A stretch of DNA of 64,000 bases, taken from positions 58,131 to 122,130 of the forward strand of contig NZ_AMSF01000088.1 of the NCBI RefSeq assembly GCF_000334915.1, read 5' to 3'. Shown piece after piece: positions 39,162 through 47,704 of this stretch (its first letter is position 1; each line of letters begins with the position of its first letter). Both the position numbers and the translations under genes were made by a program. The stretch is from Dyella ginsengisoli LA-4 (GTDB lineage Bacteria; Pseudomonadota; Gammaproteobacteria; Xanthomonadales; Rhodanobacteraceae). The notes beneath the pieces were generated by a model. It was not told the DNA's origin, did not search any database, and saw only the letters and a program-made list of their open reading frames with translations.

Positions 39162-40391
39162 ATGAAACTGACCCGCCATTCCCGCCCGCGTGCGTGGCTG
39201 GTCGCGATCGCCGCCGTACTTCTGTACGGCGGCACCGCGGCCGCCGCCGACCTGTCGGTCTGCATCGACCGTTCCAGTCCCACCGCCGCCATGGACACCC
39301 GCCTCGCGCAGGCGGTGGCGCAGCATGAGCACGCCATGCTGCAGATCCACCGCTTCGACGGCAGCGGCGACGACGACGGCTTCGACCTCGATCACTTCAA
39401 CACGCTGGCCGGCCACAGCTGCGACCTCGTGCTCGGCTTTCCGATCGACGCCGACGCGCATGGCGCACCGCCCGGCCTGAAGGCCAGCACGCCGTACGGC
39501 CACACCGGCTTCGTGCTGGTGACCCCGCGAGGCAGCCATGTCGCCTCGCTGGACCAGCTCGCCGCCGGCAGCAACGTGGCGGTGACCTACCAGACCACGC
39601 CGAACCTGTACTTCATCGACCATCGTCAGCTGATCGCCGACGTGCAGCTCAGCGACGAGGATTCGCTGCGCGCGCTGGCGCGGCACCAGGTGCCCGCGGC
39701 GATGCTGTGGGAGCCGACGGTGCGCCGCTATCTCGCCGGCGCGGGTGCGCACAGCGGGCTGCAGATCCATCCGCTGCACGAGCCGCACGCCAACTTCAAC
39801 CTGGTGGCGCTGTACGACGCCCGGCACCAGGCCGCGGCCGCAGCGTTCGAGCAGGCGATCATCGCGATCCAGGCGTCCGGACATCTCACGGGCCTGCTGG
39901 CGCCGTACGCCCGCACGGGCACGATCGGGCCGTCGCGCCCCACGGCCGGCAGCGCCAGGGTGGGACGAGGCGACCGCCATATCGCGCACCGTTGCAGCGG
40001 CGCCGCGCCCAGGCGCATGGGCGGCCGCAAACCGCACCATGACGACGATGCGCTGCCCGCGCTGTACACCGCGGACCAGGCGGATCTGGGCCAGGCCAAG
40101 TTCAGGGAGAACTGCGCGGTGTGCCACGGCCCGCATCTGGAGGGTCGCGCCGGCCCCGCATTGAAGGGCGCCAACTTCGCTTCGGAAGAGGCGCAGTTCC
40201 ACGTGAGTGACATCTTCACCATCCTCGTGCACAACATGCCGGCGACCGAGCCGGGCAGCCTGCCGCACGAGGACTACGTGGACATCATGGCGTTCCTGCT
40301 GCAGCAGAACGGCTACCCCGCCGGCCAGCAGCAGCTCACCTACGACGAGGCGCTGAGCTCGAAGGTGAAGCTGCTCTATCACGGCGAATGA
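39162..40391 (+). CDS. Solute-binding protein / cytochrome c fusion (XoxJ-XoxG-like)
   Basis: One 409-residue exported protein joining two functions that are usually separate genes. Residues about 30-255 form a periplasmic type 3 solute-binding-like domain (ADLSVCIDRSSPTAAMD, CDLVLGFPID, GHTGFVLVTPRGS). A basic, low-complexity linker follows (about 260-295), then a class I cytochrome c domain (300-409) with haem site C318-A-V-C-H322 and an axial Met candidate in HNMPATEPG. XoxJ and XoxG are the binding-protein partner and electron acceptor of XoxF. The gene starts 15 bases after the dehydrogenase stop and is followed by a terminator. The partner role is inference from order and domains. Confidence 0.82.
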   Translation: MKLTRHSRPRAWLVAIAAVLLYGGTAAAADLSVCIDRSSPTAAMDTRLAQAVAQHEHAMLQIHRFDGSGDDDGFDLDHFNTLAGHSCDLVLGFPIDADAHGAPPGLKASTPYGHTGFVLVTPRGSHVASLDQLAAGSNVAVTYQTTPNLYFIDHRQLIADVQLSDEDSLRALARHQVPAAMLWEPTVRRYLAGAGAHSGLQIHPLHEPHANFNLVALYDARHQAAAAAFEQAIIAIQASGHLTGLLAPYARTGTIGPSRPTAGSARVGRGDRHIAHRCSGAAPRRMGGRKPHHDDDALPALYTADQADLGQAKFRENCAVCHGPHLEGRAGPALKGANFASEEAQFHVSDIFTILVHNMPATEPGSLPHEDYVDIMAFLLQQNGYPAGQQQLTYDEALSSKVKLLYHGE

Positions 40392-40399
40392 CTGGCCGG

Positions 40400-40439
40400 G
40401 GGCGGGCCGGAGGTGCATGCTCCCCCGGCCCGCCCTTTT
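40400..40439 (+). terminator. Terminator between the cytochrome fusion and the TonB receptor
   Basis: Stem GGGCGGGCCGG (40400-40410) pairs perfectly with CCGGCCCGCCC (40425-40435) and is followed by TTTT. It should end or reduce transcription from the dehydrogenase operon before the TonB receptor. Confidence 0.75.
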
Positions 40440-40456
40440 CCGCACGAGACGAGGAG

Positions 40457-42640
40457 ATGGATGTGACGCATGGATCGATGGGCCGTCCGACCGGGACCGT
40501 CGGCTCGCTGTACCGGCTCGCCATGGCACCGCTGGCCGTCGCACTCACGCTCGCGCTGATCGCACCGGCCGCCGCCCAGACCGCTCCGAGCAGTGACGCC
40601 ACGTCGCTGCCGGCGATCGAAGTCAACGCCAGCCGCCTCGACATACCGCCGTTCGACGTACCGGCTGCGTTGAGCGTGATCCATGTCGATCCGGGCAACG
40701 CCGGGCTGCCCGGGGTGAATTTCTCCGAGACCCTCGCCGGCGTCCCCGGCATCCTCGCCCGCGACCGGCAGAACTACGCGCAGGACGAGCAGATCTCGAT
40801 CCGCGGCTTCGGCTCGCGCACCACCTTCGGCGTGCGCAGCATCCGCGTCTACATGGACGGGATACCGGCCACGCTGCCCGACGGCCAGGGCCAGGTGTCG
40901 GCGTTCAACCTCGACTCGGCCGACCGCATCGAGGTGCTGCGCGGACCGTTCTCGGTGCTCTACGGCAACGCCGCCGGTGGCGTGATCCAGCTCTACACCG
41001 CCGACGGCGCGCCGACCCCGCAGACCACGCTGGGCGTGTATGGCGGCAGCTACGACAGCTTCCGCTTTATGGCCGATACCCGCGGCACGGCGGGCCCGGT
41101 GGACTACAACATCGCTGCATCGGAATTCCTCTCCGGCGGCTACCGCGCGCACAGCCGCGTGCGCCGCGAATCGGACAACGCGAAGTTCGGCATCGATCTG
41201 GGCCAGCAGCGCAAGCTCACCGTGGTGCTCAACCGCATCAACCAGCCCGACACCCAGGACCCGCTCGGCCTGACCCGCGCACAGATGGAACAGGACCCGC
41301 GCCAGGCCACTGCGGTGGCCGCGCAGTACAACACCCGCAAGAGCGCCGAGCAGAACCAGGTCGGCCTGATCTACGACCAGACCCTCAGCGCCAGCGACCA
41401 GTGGCGCGCGATGGCCTACTACGGCTACCGCAGCATCATCCAGTACCTGTCGATCCCCACCTTCGTGCAGAAGAACCCGCTGCAGTCCGGCGGGGTGATC
41501 TCGCCGGCCACCAACTACGGTGGCGCCGACCTGCGCTGGACCCATCGCGGCCAGCTCGGCGGCGGCGCGTACGAAGCCGTGCTCGGCGCCAGCGGCGACT
41601 ACCAGATCCAGCGCCGCACCGGCTACGAGAACTTCGTCGGCAGCACGCTGGGTGTGAAGGGCGCGCTGCGCCGCAACGAGCACGACAACGTCAACAACGT
41701 GGCCGAGTACGCGCAGTTCTACTGGCACTTCGTGCCGCAGTGGGCGCTGCTGCTGGGCCTGCGCCACGACACCGTGCGCTTCACCGAGCACGACTTCTAC
41801 ATCACCCCGAGCAATCCGGACGACAGCGGCCACGTCAGCTACAGCGCCACCACCCCGGTGGTCGGTCTGCAGTACCGCGCCAGCGACAAGCTGCGCGTGT
41901 ACGCCAGCTACGGCCGCGGCTTCGAGACGCCCAGCTACAACGAGCTGGGCTACCGCACGGACGGCCAGGCCGGGCTCGCCTTCGACCTCAGGCCCGCGCG
42001 CAGCAACAACTACGAACTGGGTGCGAAGTGGCAGGCGACGCGCACGCTCGAGTTCGACGCCGCCCTGTTCCGCGCCGACACCCGCAACGAGCTGGCCGTG
42101 GCGAGCAATACCAACGGCCGCGCCACCTATCGCAACGCCGGTCGCACCCGCCGCGAGGGCGTGGAGCTGTCCGCCACCGGCGAGCTGGCACCGGGCTGGC
42201 GGCTGAGCGCCGGCGTCACCCACCTGCGCGCACGCTTCGAAGACGGCTACCTCGCCTGCACCGGCTCGCCGTGCACCGTGCCGACCACGCCGGTCGCCGC
42301 CGGTTCGCGTATCCCGGGCGTGCCGCAGGATTACGGCTCGCTGCGGCTGGAACACGGCAACGGCACCGGCTGGCGTGAGGGCGTCACGCTCTCCGGCGTC
42401 GGCTCGGTCATGGTGAACGAGTTCAACACCGACCGCGCGGCCGGCTACGCGCTGGTCGACCTCGATGCGGGCTACACCTTCGCGCTCGGCGAGACGACCC
42501 GGCTCGACCTGTCGGTGCGTATCGGCAACCTGGCCGACCGCCGCTACGTCGGCTCGGTGATCGTCAACGACGGCAACGGCCGCTACTTCGAACCCGGCCC
42601 CGACCGCAGCGTCATGCTGGGCGCGCGGCTGACCTTCTGA
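40457..42640 (+). CDS. TonB-dependent outer-membrane receptor in the alcohol-oxidation locus
   Basis: Outer-membrane receptor of about 727 residues, with a signal peptide ending near PAAAQ. The plug domain carries SETLAGVPGILARDRQNYAQDEQISIRGFGSR and DRIEVLRGPFSVLYGNAAGG; the barrel ends in a terminal Phe (RLTF). A GAGGAG at 40451-40456 favours the GTG at 40463, though ATG 40457 is also in frame. The ligand is unknown. Receptors beside lanthanide-dependent dehydrogenases import lanthanide chelates in some methylotrophs (LutH), so lanthanide uptake is one possibility; siderophores or PQQ are others. Confidence 0.85.
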   Translation: MDVTHGSMGRPTGTVGSLYRLAMAPLAVALTLALIAPAAAQTAPSSDATSLPAIEVNASRLDIPPFDVPAALSVIHVDPGNAGLPGVNFSETLAGVPGILARDRQNYAQDEQISIRGFGSRTTFGVRSIRVYMDGIPATLPDGQGQVSAFNLDSADRIEVLRGPFSVLYGNAAGGVIQLYTADGAPTPQTTLGVYGGSYDSFRFMADTRGTAGPVDYNIAASEFLSGGYRAHSRVRRESDNAKFGIDLGQQRKLTVVLNRINQPDTQDPLGLTRAQMEQDPRQATAVAAQYNTRKSAEQNQVGLIYDQTLSASDQWRAMAYYGYRSIIQYLSIPTFVQKNPLQSGGVISPATNYGGADLRWTHRGQLGGGAYEAVLGASGDYQIQRRTGYENFVGSTLGVKGALRRNEHDNVNNVAEYAQFYWHFVPQWALLLGLRHDTVRFTEHDFYITPSNPDDSGHVSYSATTPVVGLQYRASDKLRVYASYGRGFETPSYNELGYRTDGQAGLAFDLRPARSNNYELGAKWQATRTLEFDAALFRADTRNELAVASNTNGRATYRNAGRTRREGVELSATGELAPGWRLSAGVTHLRARFEDGYLACTGSPCTVPTTPVAAGSRIPGVPQDYGSLRLEHGNGTGWREGVTLSGVGSVMVNEFNTDRAAGYALVDLDAGYTFALGETTRLDLSVRIGNLADRRYVGSVIVNDGNGRYFEPGPDRSVMLGARLTF

Positions 42641-42667
42641 GGCCGCGCTGCCGAGGAGAGAACCATC

Positions 42668-43054
42668 ATGTCCACGCCCCCTACGGAGATCGCCAAGGTG
42701 CTCGCCACGCCCGCCGCCGAGGCGCTGATCGGGAAGCTGCGCGAGCGGCACGGGCCGCTGCTGTTCCACCAGTCCGGCGGTTGCTGCGACGGCTCCTCGC
42801 CGATGTGCTATCCGCAGGACGACTTCATCGTCGGCGACCGCGACGTGCGCCTCGGCGAGATCGCCGGTGCGCCGTTCTACATCAGTCCCTCGCAGTACGA
42901 GTACTGGAAGCACACCCAGCTGATCATCGACGTGGTCGAGGGCCGCGGTGGCATGTTCTCGCTGGAGAACGGTGAAGGCGTGCGTTTCCTGACCCGCTCG
43001 CGGCTGTTCACCGACGGGGAGATCGAAGCGCTGAAGGCGACCGGGCGATTCTGA
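42668..43054 (+). CDS. DUF779 family protein
   Basis: Small cytoplasmic protein of 128 residues with the DUF779 signature: LLFHQSGGCCDGSSPMCYP near residues 35-52 and FYISPSQYEYWKHTQLIIDVV. The clustered cysteines suggest metal or redox chemistry. DUF779 genes are commonly found beside acetaldehyde dehydrogenases of the ExaC/AcoD type, which is the case here. The biochemical function is not known to me. Confidence 0.85.
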   Translation: MSTPPTEIAKVLATPAAEALIGKLRERHGPLLFHQSGGCCDGSSPMCYPQDDFIVGDRDVRLGEIAGAPFYISPSQYEYWKHTQLIIDVVEGRGGMFSLENGEGVRFLTRSRLFTDGEIEALKATGRF

Positions 43055-43110
43055 GCCACCGGCTTTTCGCGAATGCGCCGCAGCCCGCGCAGGCGCTGGA
43101 TCCGCCGGGC

Positions 43111-43131
43111 TTTTCCACAGGATTGTCCACA
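43111..43131 (+). promoter_or_regulatory. Two DnaA-box-like 9-mers upstream of nrdA
   Basis: TTTTCCACA (43111-43119) and TTGTCCACA (43123-43131) each differ by one base from the DnaA consensus TTATCCACA, lie in the same direction 12 bases apart, and end ten bases before the -35 box. E. coli nrdAB also has DnaA boxes at its promoter. Confidence 0.6.
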
Positions 43132-43141
43132 ACATCTGGGG

Positions 43142-43170
43142 TTGACCACCCCGGATCAGCCCACTATGTT
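43142..43170 (+). promoter_or_regulatory. Sigma-70 promoter of nrdA
   Basis: TTGACC (43142-43147), a 17-base spacer and TATGTT (43165-43170). Transcription would begin near 43177, at the 5' edge of the cobalamin riboswitch. Confidence 0.7.
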
Positions 43171-43370
43171 GCGCTCGTTGGTGCCCGTCCAGACGCGGCT
43201 GTCGGTCGGGCTTAAAAGGGAATCCGGTGCGAATCCGGAACTGCCCCGCAGCGGTAAGCGGAAACGAAACTCCTCACATGCACTGGGCCGCAGCGCCTGG
43301 GAAGCGAGGGGAACTAGGTGGGCCTGCAAGGTCCGTGTCCGCGAGTCCGAAGACCTGCCAGCACGTCGGG
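43171..43370 (+). ncRNA. Cobalamin (B12) riboswitch upstream of nrdA
   Basis: The conserved aptamer elements appear in order: AAAAGGGAATCCGGTG and CGAATCCGG around 43215-43239, CTGCCCCGCAGCGGTAA near 43241-43257 (the B12-box region), a CACTGG...CTGGGAAGCGAGG segment near 43281-43309, and GCGAGTCCGAAGACCTGCC at 43341-43359. B12 riboswitches normally switch expression off when adenosylcobalamin is bound. A long hairpin lies downstream at about 43456-43497 (ACGCGTCG/CGACGCGT around GCGGGC/GCCCGC); it has no T-run, so control by structure near the ribosome-binding site is as likely as termination. Confidence 0.93.
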
Positions 43371-43621
43371 CCCCACGGGCCGGCGGTCGCGTCCGGTGAG
43401 ACGCGATGCGCCGATGCTCTCGCGACCCGGCGCAGGTGACCGTTTCCGCGGGGAGACGCGTCGTCAGGCGGGCCATCGTGCCCGCACGTCGACGCGTTCG
43501 TTCCACGGGAACTCCACCTCAGGCCCTGCGCGCGGGAGCAGGCGTTTGAGTTTTCGGAACCGCTGCGTCGACCCAACCCCTCCCGGGCCGGCGCGGCGGA
43601 TTCCTCCTCGGGAGCATCGAC

Positions 43622-46072
43622 ATGGAAACCCTGGAACCCGCGATCCGCGAGCACGGCGTGCCCGCGTCCGTCGTCCGTGACGCCTCGGAAGATTTCGCCC
43701 TCACCCCGCCGCACAACCCCGGCCAGATGCGCGTGACCAAGCGCAACGGTGGCCAGGAGATCGTCGACGTCAACAAGATCGTCCGTGCGGTCACCCGCAG
43801 CGCCGACGGCCTGCACGCGGTCGATCCGCTGCGCGTGGCGCTGAAGACGATCGGCGGCCTCTACGACGGCGCCACCACCGCCGAGCTGGACCAGCTCTCG
43901 ATCCGCACCGCCGCCGCGCTCACCGCCGAGGAGCCCGAATACGGCCAGCTCGCCGCGCGCCTGCTTTCGGCCTTCATCGACAAGGAAGTGGCCGGGCAGG
44001 AGATCCAGAGCTTCTCGCAATCGATCGCCCAAGGCGCCGAGGCCGGCATCCTCAACGCGCGCCTGCGCGACTTCGTGGCGCTCAACGCACGCAAGCTCAA
44101 CGACGCGATCGATCCGCTGGCCTCGCGCCGCTTCGAGTACTTCGGCCTGCGCACGGTGTACGACCGCTACCTGCTGCGTCACCCCACCAGGCGCTACGTG
44201 ATCGAGACGCCGCAGTACTTCTTCATGCGCATCGCCTGCGCGCTGGGCGGCAACGACATCGGCGAGACGCTGGAGCTGTACCGTCTGCTCTCCTCGCTGG
44301 AGTACATCCCCAGCTCGCCCACGCTGTTCAACGCCGGCACCACGCACGAGCAGCTCAGCTCCTGCTTCCTGCTCGACTCGCCGGTCGATTCGCTGGAATC
44401 GATCTACGACAAGTACGCCGACGTGGCCAAGCTCAGCAAGTTCGCCGGCGGCATCGGCATCGCCTGGTCGCGGGTGCGTTCGCGTGGCTCGCTGATCCGC
44501 GGCACCAACGGCCATTCCAACGGCCTGGTGCCGTGGCTGAAGACGCTGGATGCCTCGGTCGCCGCAGTGAACCAGGGCGGCAAGCGCAAGGGCGCGGCCT
44601 GCGCCTACCTGGAGCCGTGGCACGCCGACATCGAGGAATTTCTCGAACTGCGCGACAACACCGGCGACGAGGCGCGGCGCACGCACAACCTCAACCTGGC
44701 CAACTGGATTCCAGACGAATTCATGCGCCGGGTCGAGACCGACGGCGACTGGTCCCTGTTCGACCCGAAGCTGGTACCGCACTTCGTCGACAGCTGGGGC
44801 GAGACGTTCGATGCCGCCTACCGCCAGGCCGAAGCCGACGGCCTCGCTGTGAAGACGGTGAAGGCGCGCGAGCTGTACGCGCGCATGCTGCGTACGCTGG
44901 CGCAGACCGGCAACGGCTGGATGACCTTCAAGGACCGCTGCAACGCCACCAGCAACCAGACGGCGCAACCGGGCAACGTGATCCACCTGTCCAACCTGTG
45001 CACCGAGATCCTGGAAGTGACCTCGGCCGGCGAGACCGCCGTGTGCAACCTAGGCTCGGTGAACCTGGCTCGGCATGTGGTGGATGGCGCATTCGACTTC
45101 GACCAGCTCGCTGCCACCGTGCGTACCGCGGTGCGCCAGCTCGACCGCGTGATCGACCTCAACTTCTACCCGATCGGCACGGCGCGCACCGCCAACATGA
45201 AGTGGCGCCCGGTCGGGCTGGGCGTGATGGGCCTGCAGGACGTGTTCTTCAAGCTGCGCCTGCCGTTCGATTCGACCGAAGCGCTGGCACTGTCCACGCG
45301 CATCGCCGAGGAGATCTACTTCCACGCACTCGACCAGTCGAACGAGCTGGCGATGGAACATGGTGCGCACGCCGGCTTCGCCGAATGTCGCGCTGCGAAT
45401 GGCGAACTGCAGTTCGACTACTGGCCGAACGCGCAACCGCACGAGCCGACGCGCTGGGCGGCGCTGCGCGAGAGCATCAAGTCGCACGGCCTGCGCAACT
45501 CGCTGCTGGTCGCGATCGCCCCCACCGCCACCATCGCCTCGATCGCCGGCTGCTACGAATGCATCGAGCCGCAGGTGTCCAACCTGTTCAAGCGCGAGAC
45601 GCTGTCCGGCGACTTCCTGGTGGTGAACCGCTATCTGGTCGACGAACTGAAGACGCTGGGCCTGTGGACCGCCGAGGTGCGCGACCAGATCAAGCTGGCC
45701 GAGGGCTCGATCCAGGGCATCGCGGCGATCCCCGAGCGCCTGCGCACGATCTACCGCACCGTGTGGGAGCTGCCGCAGAAAGCGCTGATCGACCTCGCCG
45801 CCGCCCGCGGTGCATACATCGACCAGAGTCAGTCGCTGAACCTGTTCATGGAGAACCCGAACATCGGGCAGCTCTCGTCCATGTACATGTACGCATGGAA
45901 GGCGGGCATCAAGACCACGTACTACCTGCGCTCGCGGCCGGCGACGAAGATCGCCAAGGCAACGGTGAGTGCAGGGAAAGCGGTGGCCGAACCTGCTGCA
46001 GAACAGGACCAGGCCACCGCGGCGGTGTTCTGCTCGCTGGAAAACCCCGAGTACTGCGAGGCCTGCCAGTAA
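43622..46072 (+). CDS. nrdA: Class Ia ribonucleotide reductase alpha subunit
   Basis: Oxygen-dependent ribonucleoside-diphosphate reductase large subunit, 816 residues. An N-terminal ATP-cone (about residues 36-125: MRVTKRNGGQEIVDVNKIVRAV) would give allosteric activity control. Active-site motifs are intact: LSSCFLLD, NLCTEILE and AVCNLGSVNLA supply the catalytic Cys/Glu/Cys set, and the C-terminal tail NPEYCEACQ has the redox-active C-x-x-C. The leader is about 445 bases and contains a B12 riboswitch. That implies that the genome also has a B12-dependent class II enzyme. The partner nrdB lies about 600 bases downstream, beyond a repeat-flanked cassette. Confidence 0.95.
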   Translation: METLEPAIREHGVPASVVRDASEDFALTPPHNPGQMRVTKRNGGQEIVDVNKIVRAVTRSADGLHAVDPLRVALKTIGGLYDGATTAELDQLSIRTAAALTAEEPEYGQLAARLLSAFIDKEVAGQEIQSFSQSIAQGAEAGILNARLRDFVALNARKLNDAIDPLASRRFEYFGLRTVYDRYLLRHPTRRYVIETPQYFFMRIACALGGNDIGETLELYRLLSSLEYIPSSPTLFNAGTTHEQLSSCFLLDSPVDSLESIYDKYADVAKLSKFAGGIGIAWSRVRSRGSLIRGTNGHSNGLVPWLKTLDASVAAVNQGGKRKGAACAYLEPWHADIEEFLELRDNTGDEARRTHNLNLANWIPDEFMRRVETDGDWSLFDPKLVPHFVDSWGETFDAAYRQAEADGLAVKTVKARELYARMLRTLAQTGNGWMTFKDRCNATSNQTAQPGNVIHLSNLCTEILEVTSAGETAVCNLGSVNLARHVVDGAFDFDQLAATVRTAVRQLDRVIDLNFYPIGTARTANMKWRPVGLGVMGLQDVFFKLRLPFDSTEALALSTRIAEEIYFHALDQSNELAMEHGAHAGFAECRAANGELQFDYWPNAQPHEPTRWAALRESIKSHGLRNSLLVAIAPTATIASIAGCYECIEPQVSNLFKRETLSGDFLVVNRYLVDELKTLGLWTAEVRDQIKLAEGSIQGIAAIPERLRTIYRTVWELPQKALIDLAAARGAYIDQSQSLNLFMENPNIGQLSSMYMYAWKAGIKTTYYLRSRPATKIAKATVSAGKAVAEPAAEQDQATAAVFCSLENPEYCEACQ

Positions 46073-46086
46073 ACCGAAATCCTCAA

Positions 46087-46174
46087 CGCCGTCATCCCGG
46101 CGAAAGCCGGGATCCAGCGACATGGGCCGTAGCGTGGAAGACGCTGGATTCCAGCGTTCGCTGGAATGACGGCG
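46087..46174. repeat. Inverted-repeat doublet, left side of the GIY-YIG cassette
   Basis: Two related 33-base units (46087-46119 and 46142-46174) face each other across 22 bases. Each is itself palindromic, built on GTCATYCCRGCG/CGCYGGRATCCAG. The pair has the layout of a REP doublet (REPIN) and can fold into a long hairpin. Confidence 0.85.
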
Positions 46175-46206
46175 AGGGAAAACATTCTGCCGGGAGCCAT
46201 GAACGG

Positions 46207-46503
46207 CTACCCGCAGAGTTCCGGGTAGAGATCACGCCAGTAGGGATTCGACGCCTCGATGAGCTCGATCTTCCACACCCGCTTCCACGCCTTCAGCGCC
46301 TTCTCGCGGGAGATCGCCGACTCCATGGTTTCGTGCAACTCGAACCAGACAAGGTCATGAACATGATGACGACAACTGAATCCATCGATCACCTCGTTGC
46401 GGTGCTGCCAGATGCGTGCGGGGAGGTTCGAGGTCACACCGATGTAGAGCGTGCCGTTGCGACCACTCGCGAGCAGATAAACACACGGTCGACGTTCGCG
46501 CAT
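46207..46503 (-). CDS. GIY-YIG nuclease-domain protein
   Basis: Stand-alone GIY-YIG domain of 98 residues, opposite in direction to nrdA and nrdB. The signature is VYLLAS...LYIGVTS, followed by the conserved Arg in PARIWQHRN and Glu in SREKALKAWKR. The whole protein is little more than the catalytic domain, like the YhbQ/UPF0213 type. No DNA-binding domain is seen. It sits between two inverted-repeat doublets within the nrdA-nrdB gap, so it may be the coding part of a small mobile cassette. That role is inference. Confidence 0.85.
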   Translation of the reverse strand: MRERRPCVYLLASGRNGTLYIGVTSNLPARIWQHRNEVIDGFSCRHHVHDLVWFELHETMESAISREKALKAWKRVWKIELIEASNPYWRDLYPELCG

Positions 46504-46528
46504 GACGTCATGGATCCAGAAATCCCAA

Positions 46529-46631
46529 CCCCGTCATTCCAGCGAACGCTGGAATCCAGCGCCTTCGGCTTTGACCGCCACACCACGTAGGCGCAAGGCA
46601 CTGGATCCCAGCGTTCGCTGGGATGACGGCA
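46529..46631. repeat. Inverted-repeat doublet, right side of the GIY-YIG cassette
   Basis: Two 33-base units (about 46529-46561 and 46599-46631) in inverted orientation, closely related to the units on the left side. The core GTCATTCCAGCGAACGCTGG occurs here and, as its reverse complement, at the left doublet. Together the doublets bracket the GIY-YIG gene symmetrically. Confidence 0.85.
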
Positions 46632-46678
46632 AGACCAACCCTGCGCGCGCAACCCGCAGCGCTTCATAAGGAACTCTC

Positions 46679-47704
46679 ATGTCCGCTCAACCCGAGCACT
46701 CCCCACGCCTCCTCGACCCCGGCTTCGAACTCACCCTGCGCCCCATGCGCTATCCCGCGTTCTTCGAGATGTACAGGAACGCGATCAAGAACACCTGGAC
46801 GGTGGACGAGGTGGATTTCTCGCTGGACACCACCGACCTGCGTTCGAAGATGAGCGCCGCCGACCGTCACCTGATCCATCGCCTGGTGGCGTTCTTCGCC
46901 ACCGGCGACACCATCGTGTCGAACAACCTGGTGCTGAACCTGTACCGGCACATCAACGCGCCGGAGGCGCGCATGTACCTGTCGCGCCAGCTGTACGAGG
47001 AGGCGCTGCACGTGCAGTTCTACCTGACCCTGCTGGACACCTACATTCCCGACCCGGCCGAGCGCGCCAAGGCCTTCGCGGCGATCGAGAACATCCCCTC
47101 GATCCGCGCCAAGGGAGCGTTCTGCTTCAAGTGGATCGACTCGATCCAGCGGCTCGACCGGCTGGACACGCGCGAGCAGCGGCGGCAGTTCCTGCTCAAT
47201 TTGATCTGCTTCGCGGCCTGCATCGAGGGCCTGTTCTTCTTCGCCGCGTTCGCCTACGTCTACTTCCTGCGTTCGCGCGGGCTGCTGCACGGGCTGGCCT
47301 CGGGCACCAACTGGGTGTTCCGCGACGAGAGCTGCCACATGGCGTTCGCTTTCGACGTAGTGCGCACGGTGCGCGCGGAGGAGCCCGACCTGTTCGACGA
47401 CGCCATGCGCACGCAGATCGAGCAGATGCTGGAAGAGGCCATCGCCTGCGAGACCCAGTTCGCCGAGGACGTGCTCTCCGGCGGCGTGGCCGGCCTGTCG
47501 GTGAAGGACATGCGCCAGTACCTGGAGTACTGCGCCGACCAGCGCCTGGCCCAGCTCGACCTGCCGAAAAAGTACGGCGCGACCAACCCGTTCGACTTCA
47601 TGGACCTGCAGGACGTGCAGGAAGTGACCAACTTCTTCGAACGGCGCGTGTCGGCCTACCAGGTCGGCGTGTCGGGCGAGGTGGCGTTCGACATGGCTTT
47701 CTGA
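46679..47704 (+). CDS. nrdB: Class Ia ribonucleotide reductase beta subunit
   Basis: Diiron/tyrosyl-radical subunit of 341 residues. Metal ligands can be read as Asp in VDEVDFSLD, Glu and His in YEEALHVQFY, Glu in CIEGLFF, and Glu/His in RDESCHMAF. The Tyr four residues after that first His (EALHVQFY) matches the radical tyrosine of class Ia enzymes. The ATG follows AAGGAAC. It has no clear promoter of its own, so it probably depends on read-through across the GIY-YIG cassette. Confidence 0.93.
   Translation: MSAQPEHSPRLLDPGFELTLRPMRYPAFFEMYRNAIKNTWTVDEVDFSLDTTDLRSKMSAADRHLIHRLVAFFATGDTIVSNNLVLNLYRHINAPEARMYLSRQLYEEALHVQFYLTLLDTYIPDPAERAKAFAAIENIPSIRAKGAFCFKWIDSIQRLDRLDTREQRRQFLLNLICFAACIEGLFFFAAFAYVYFLRSRGLLHGLASGTNWVFRDESCHMAFAFDVVRTVRAEEPDLFDDAMRTQIEQMLEEAIACETQFAEDVLSGGVAGLSVKDMRQYLEYCADQRLAQLDLPKKYGATNPFDFMDLQDVQEVTNFFERRVSAYQVGVSGEVAFDMAF

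Noticed and set aside
36225..40544. A 1439-codon - strand frame across the porin, dehydrogenase and cytochrome genes
   Set aside because: An artefact of codon bias in GC-rich genes. The + strand proteins have clear families, signal peptides and start sites.
43111..43131. Replication origin suggested by DnaA-like boxes
   Set aside because: There are only two boxes, no A/T-rich unwinding region and no dnaA, dnaN or parA genes nearby. Promoter control of nrdA is more likely.
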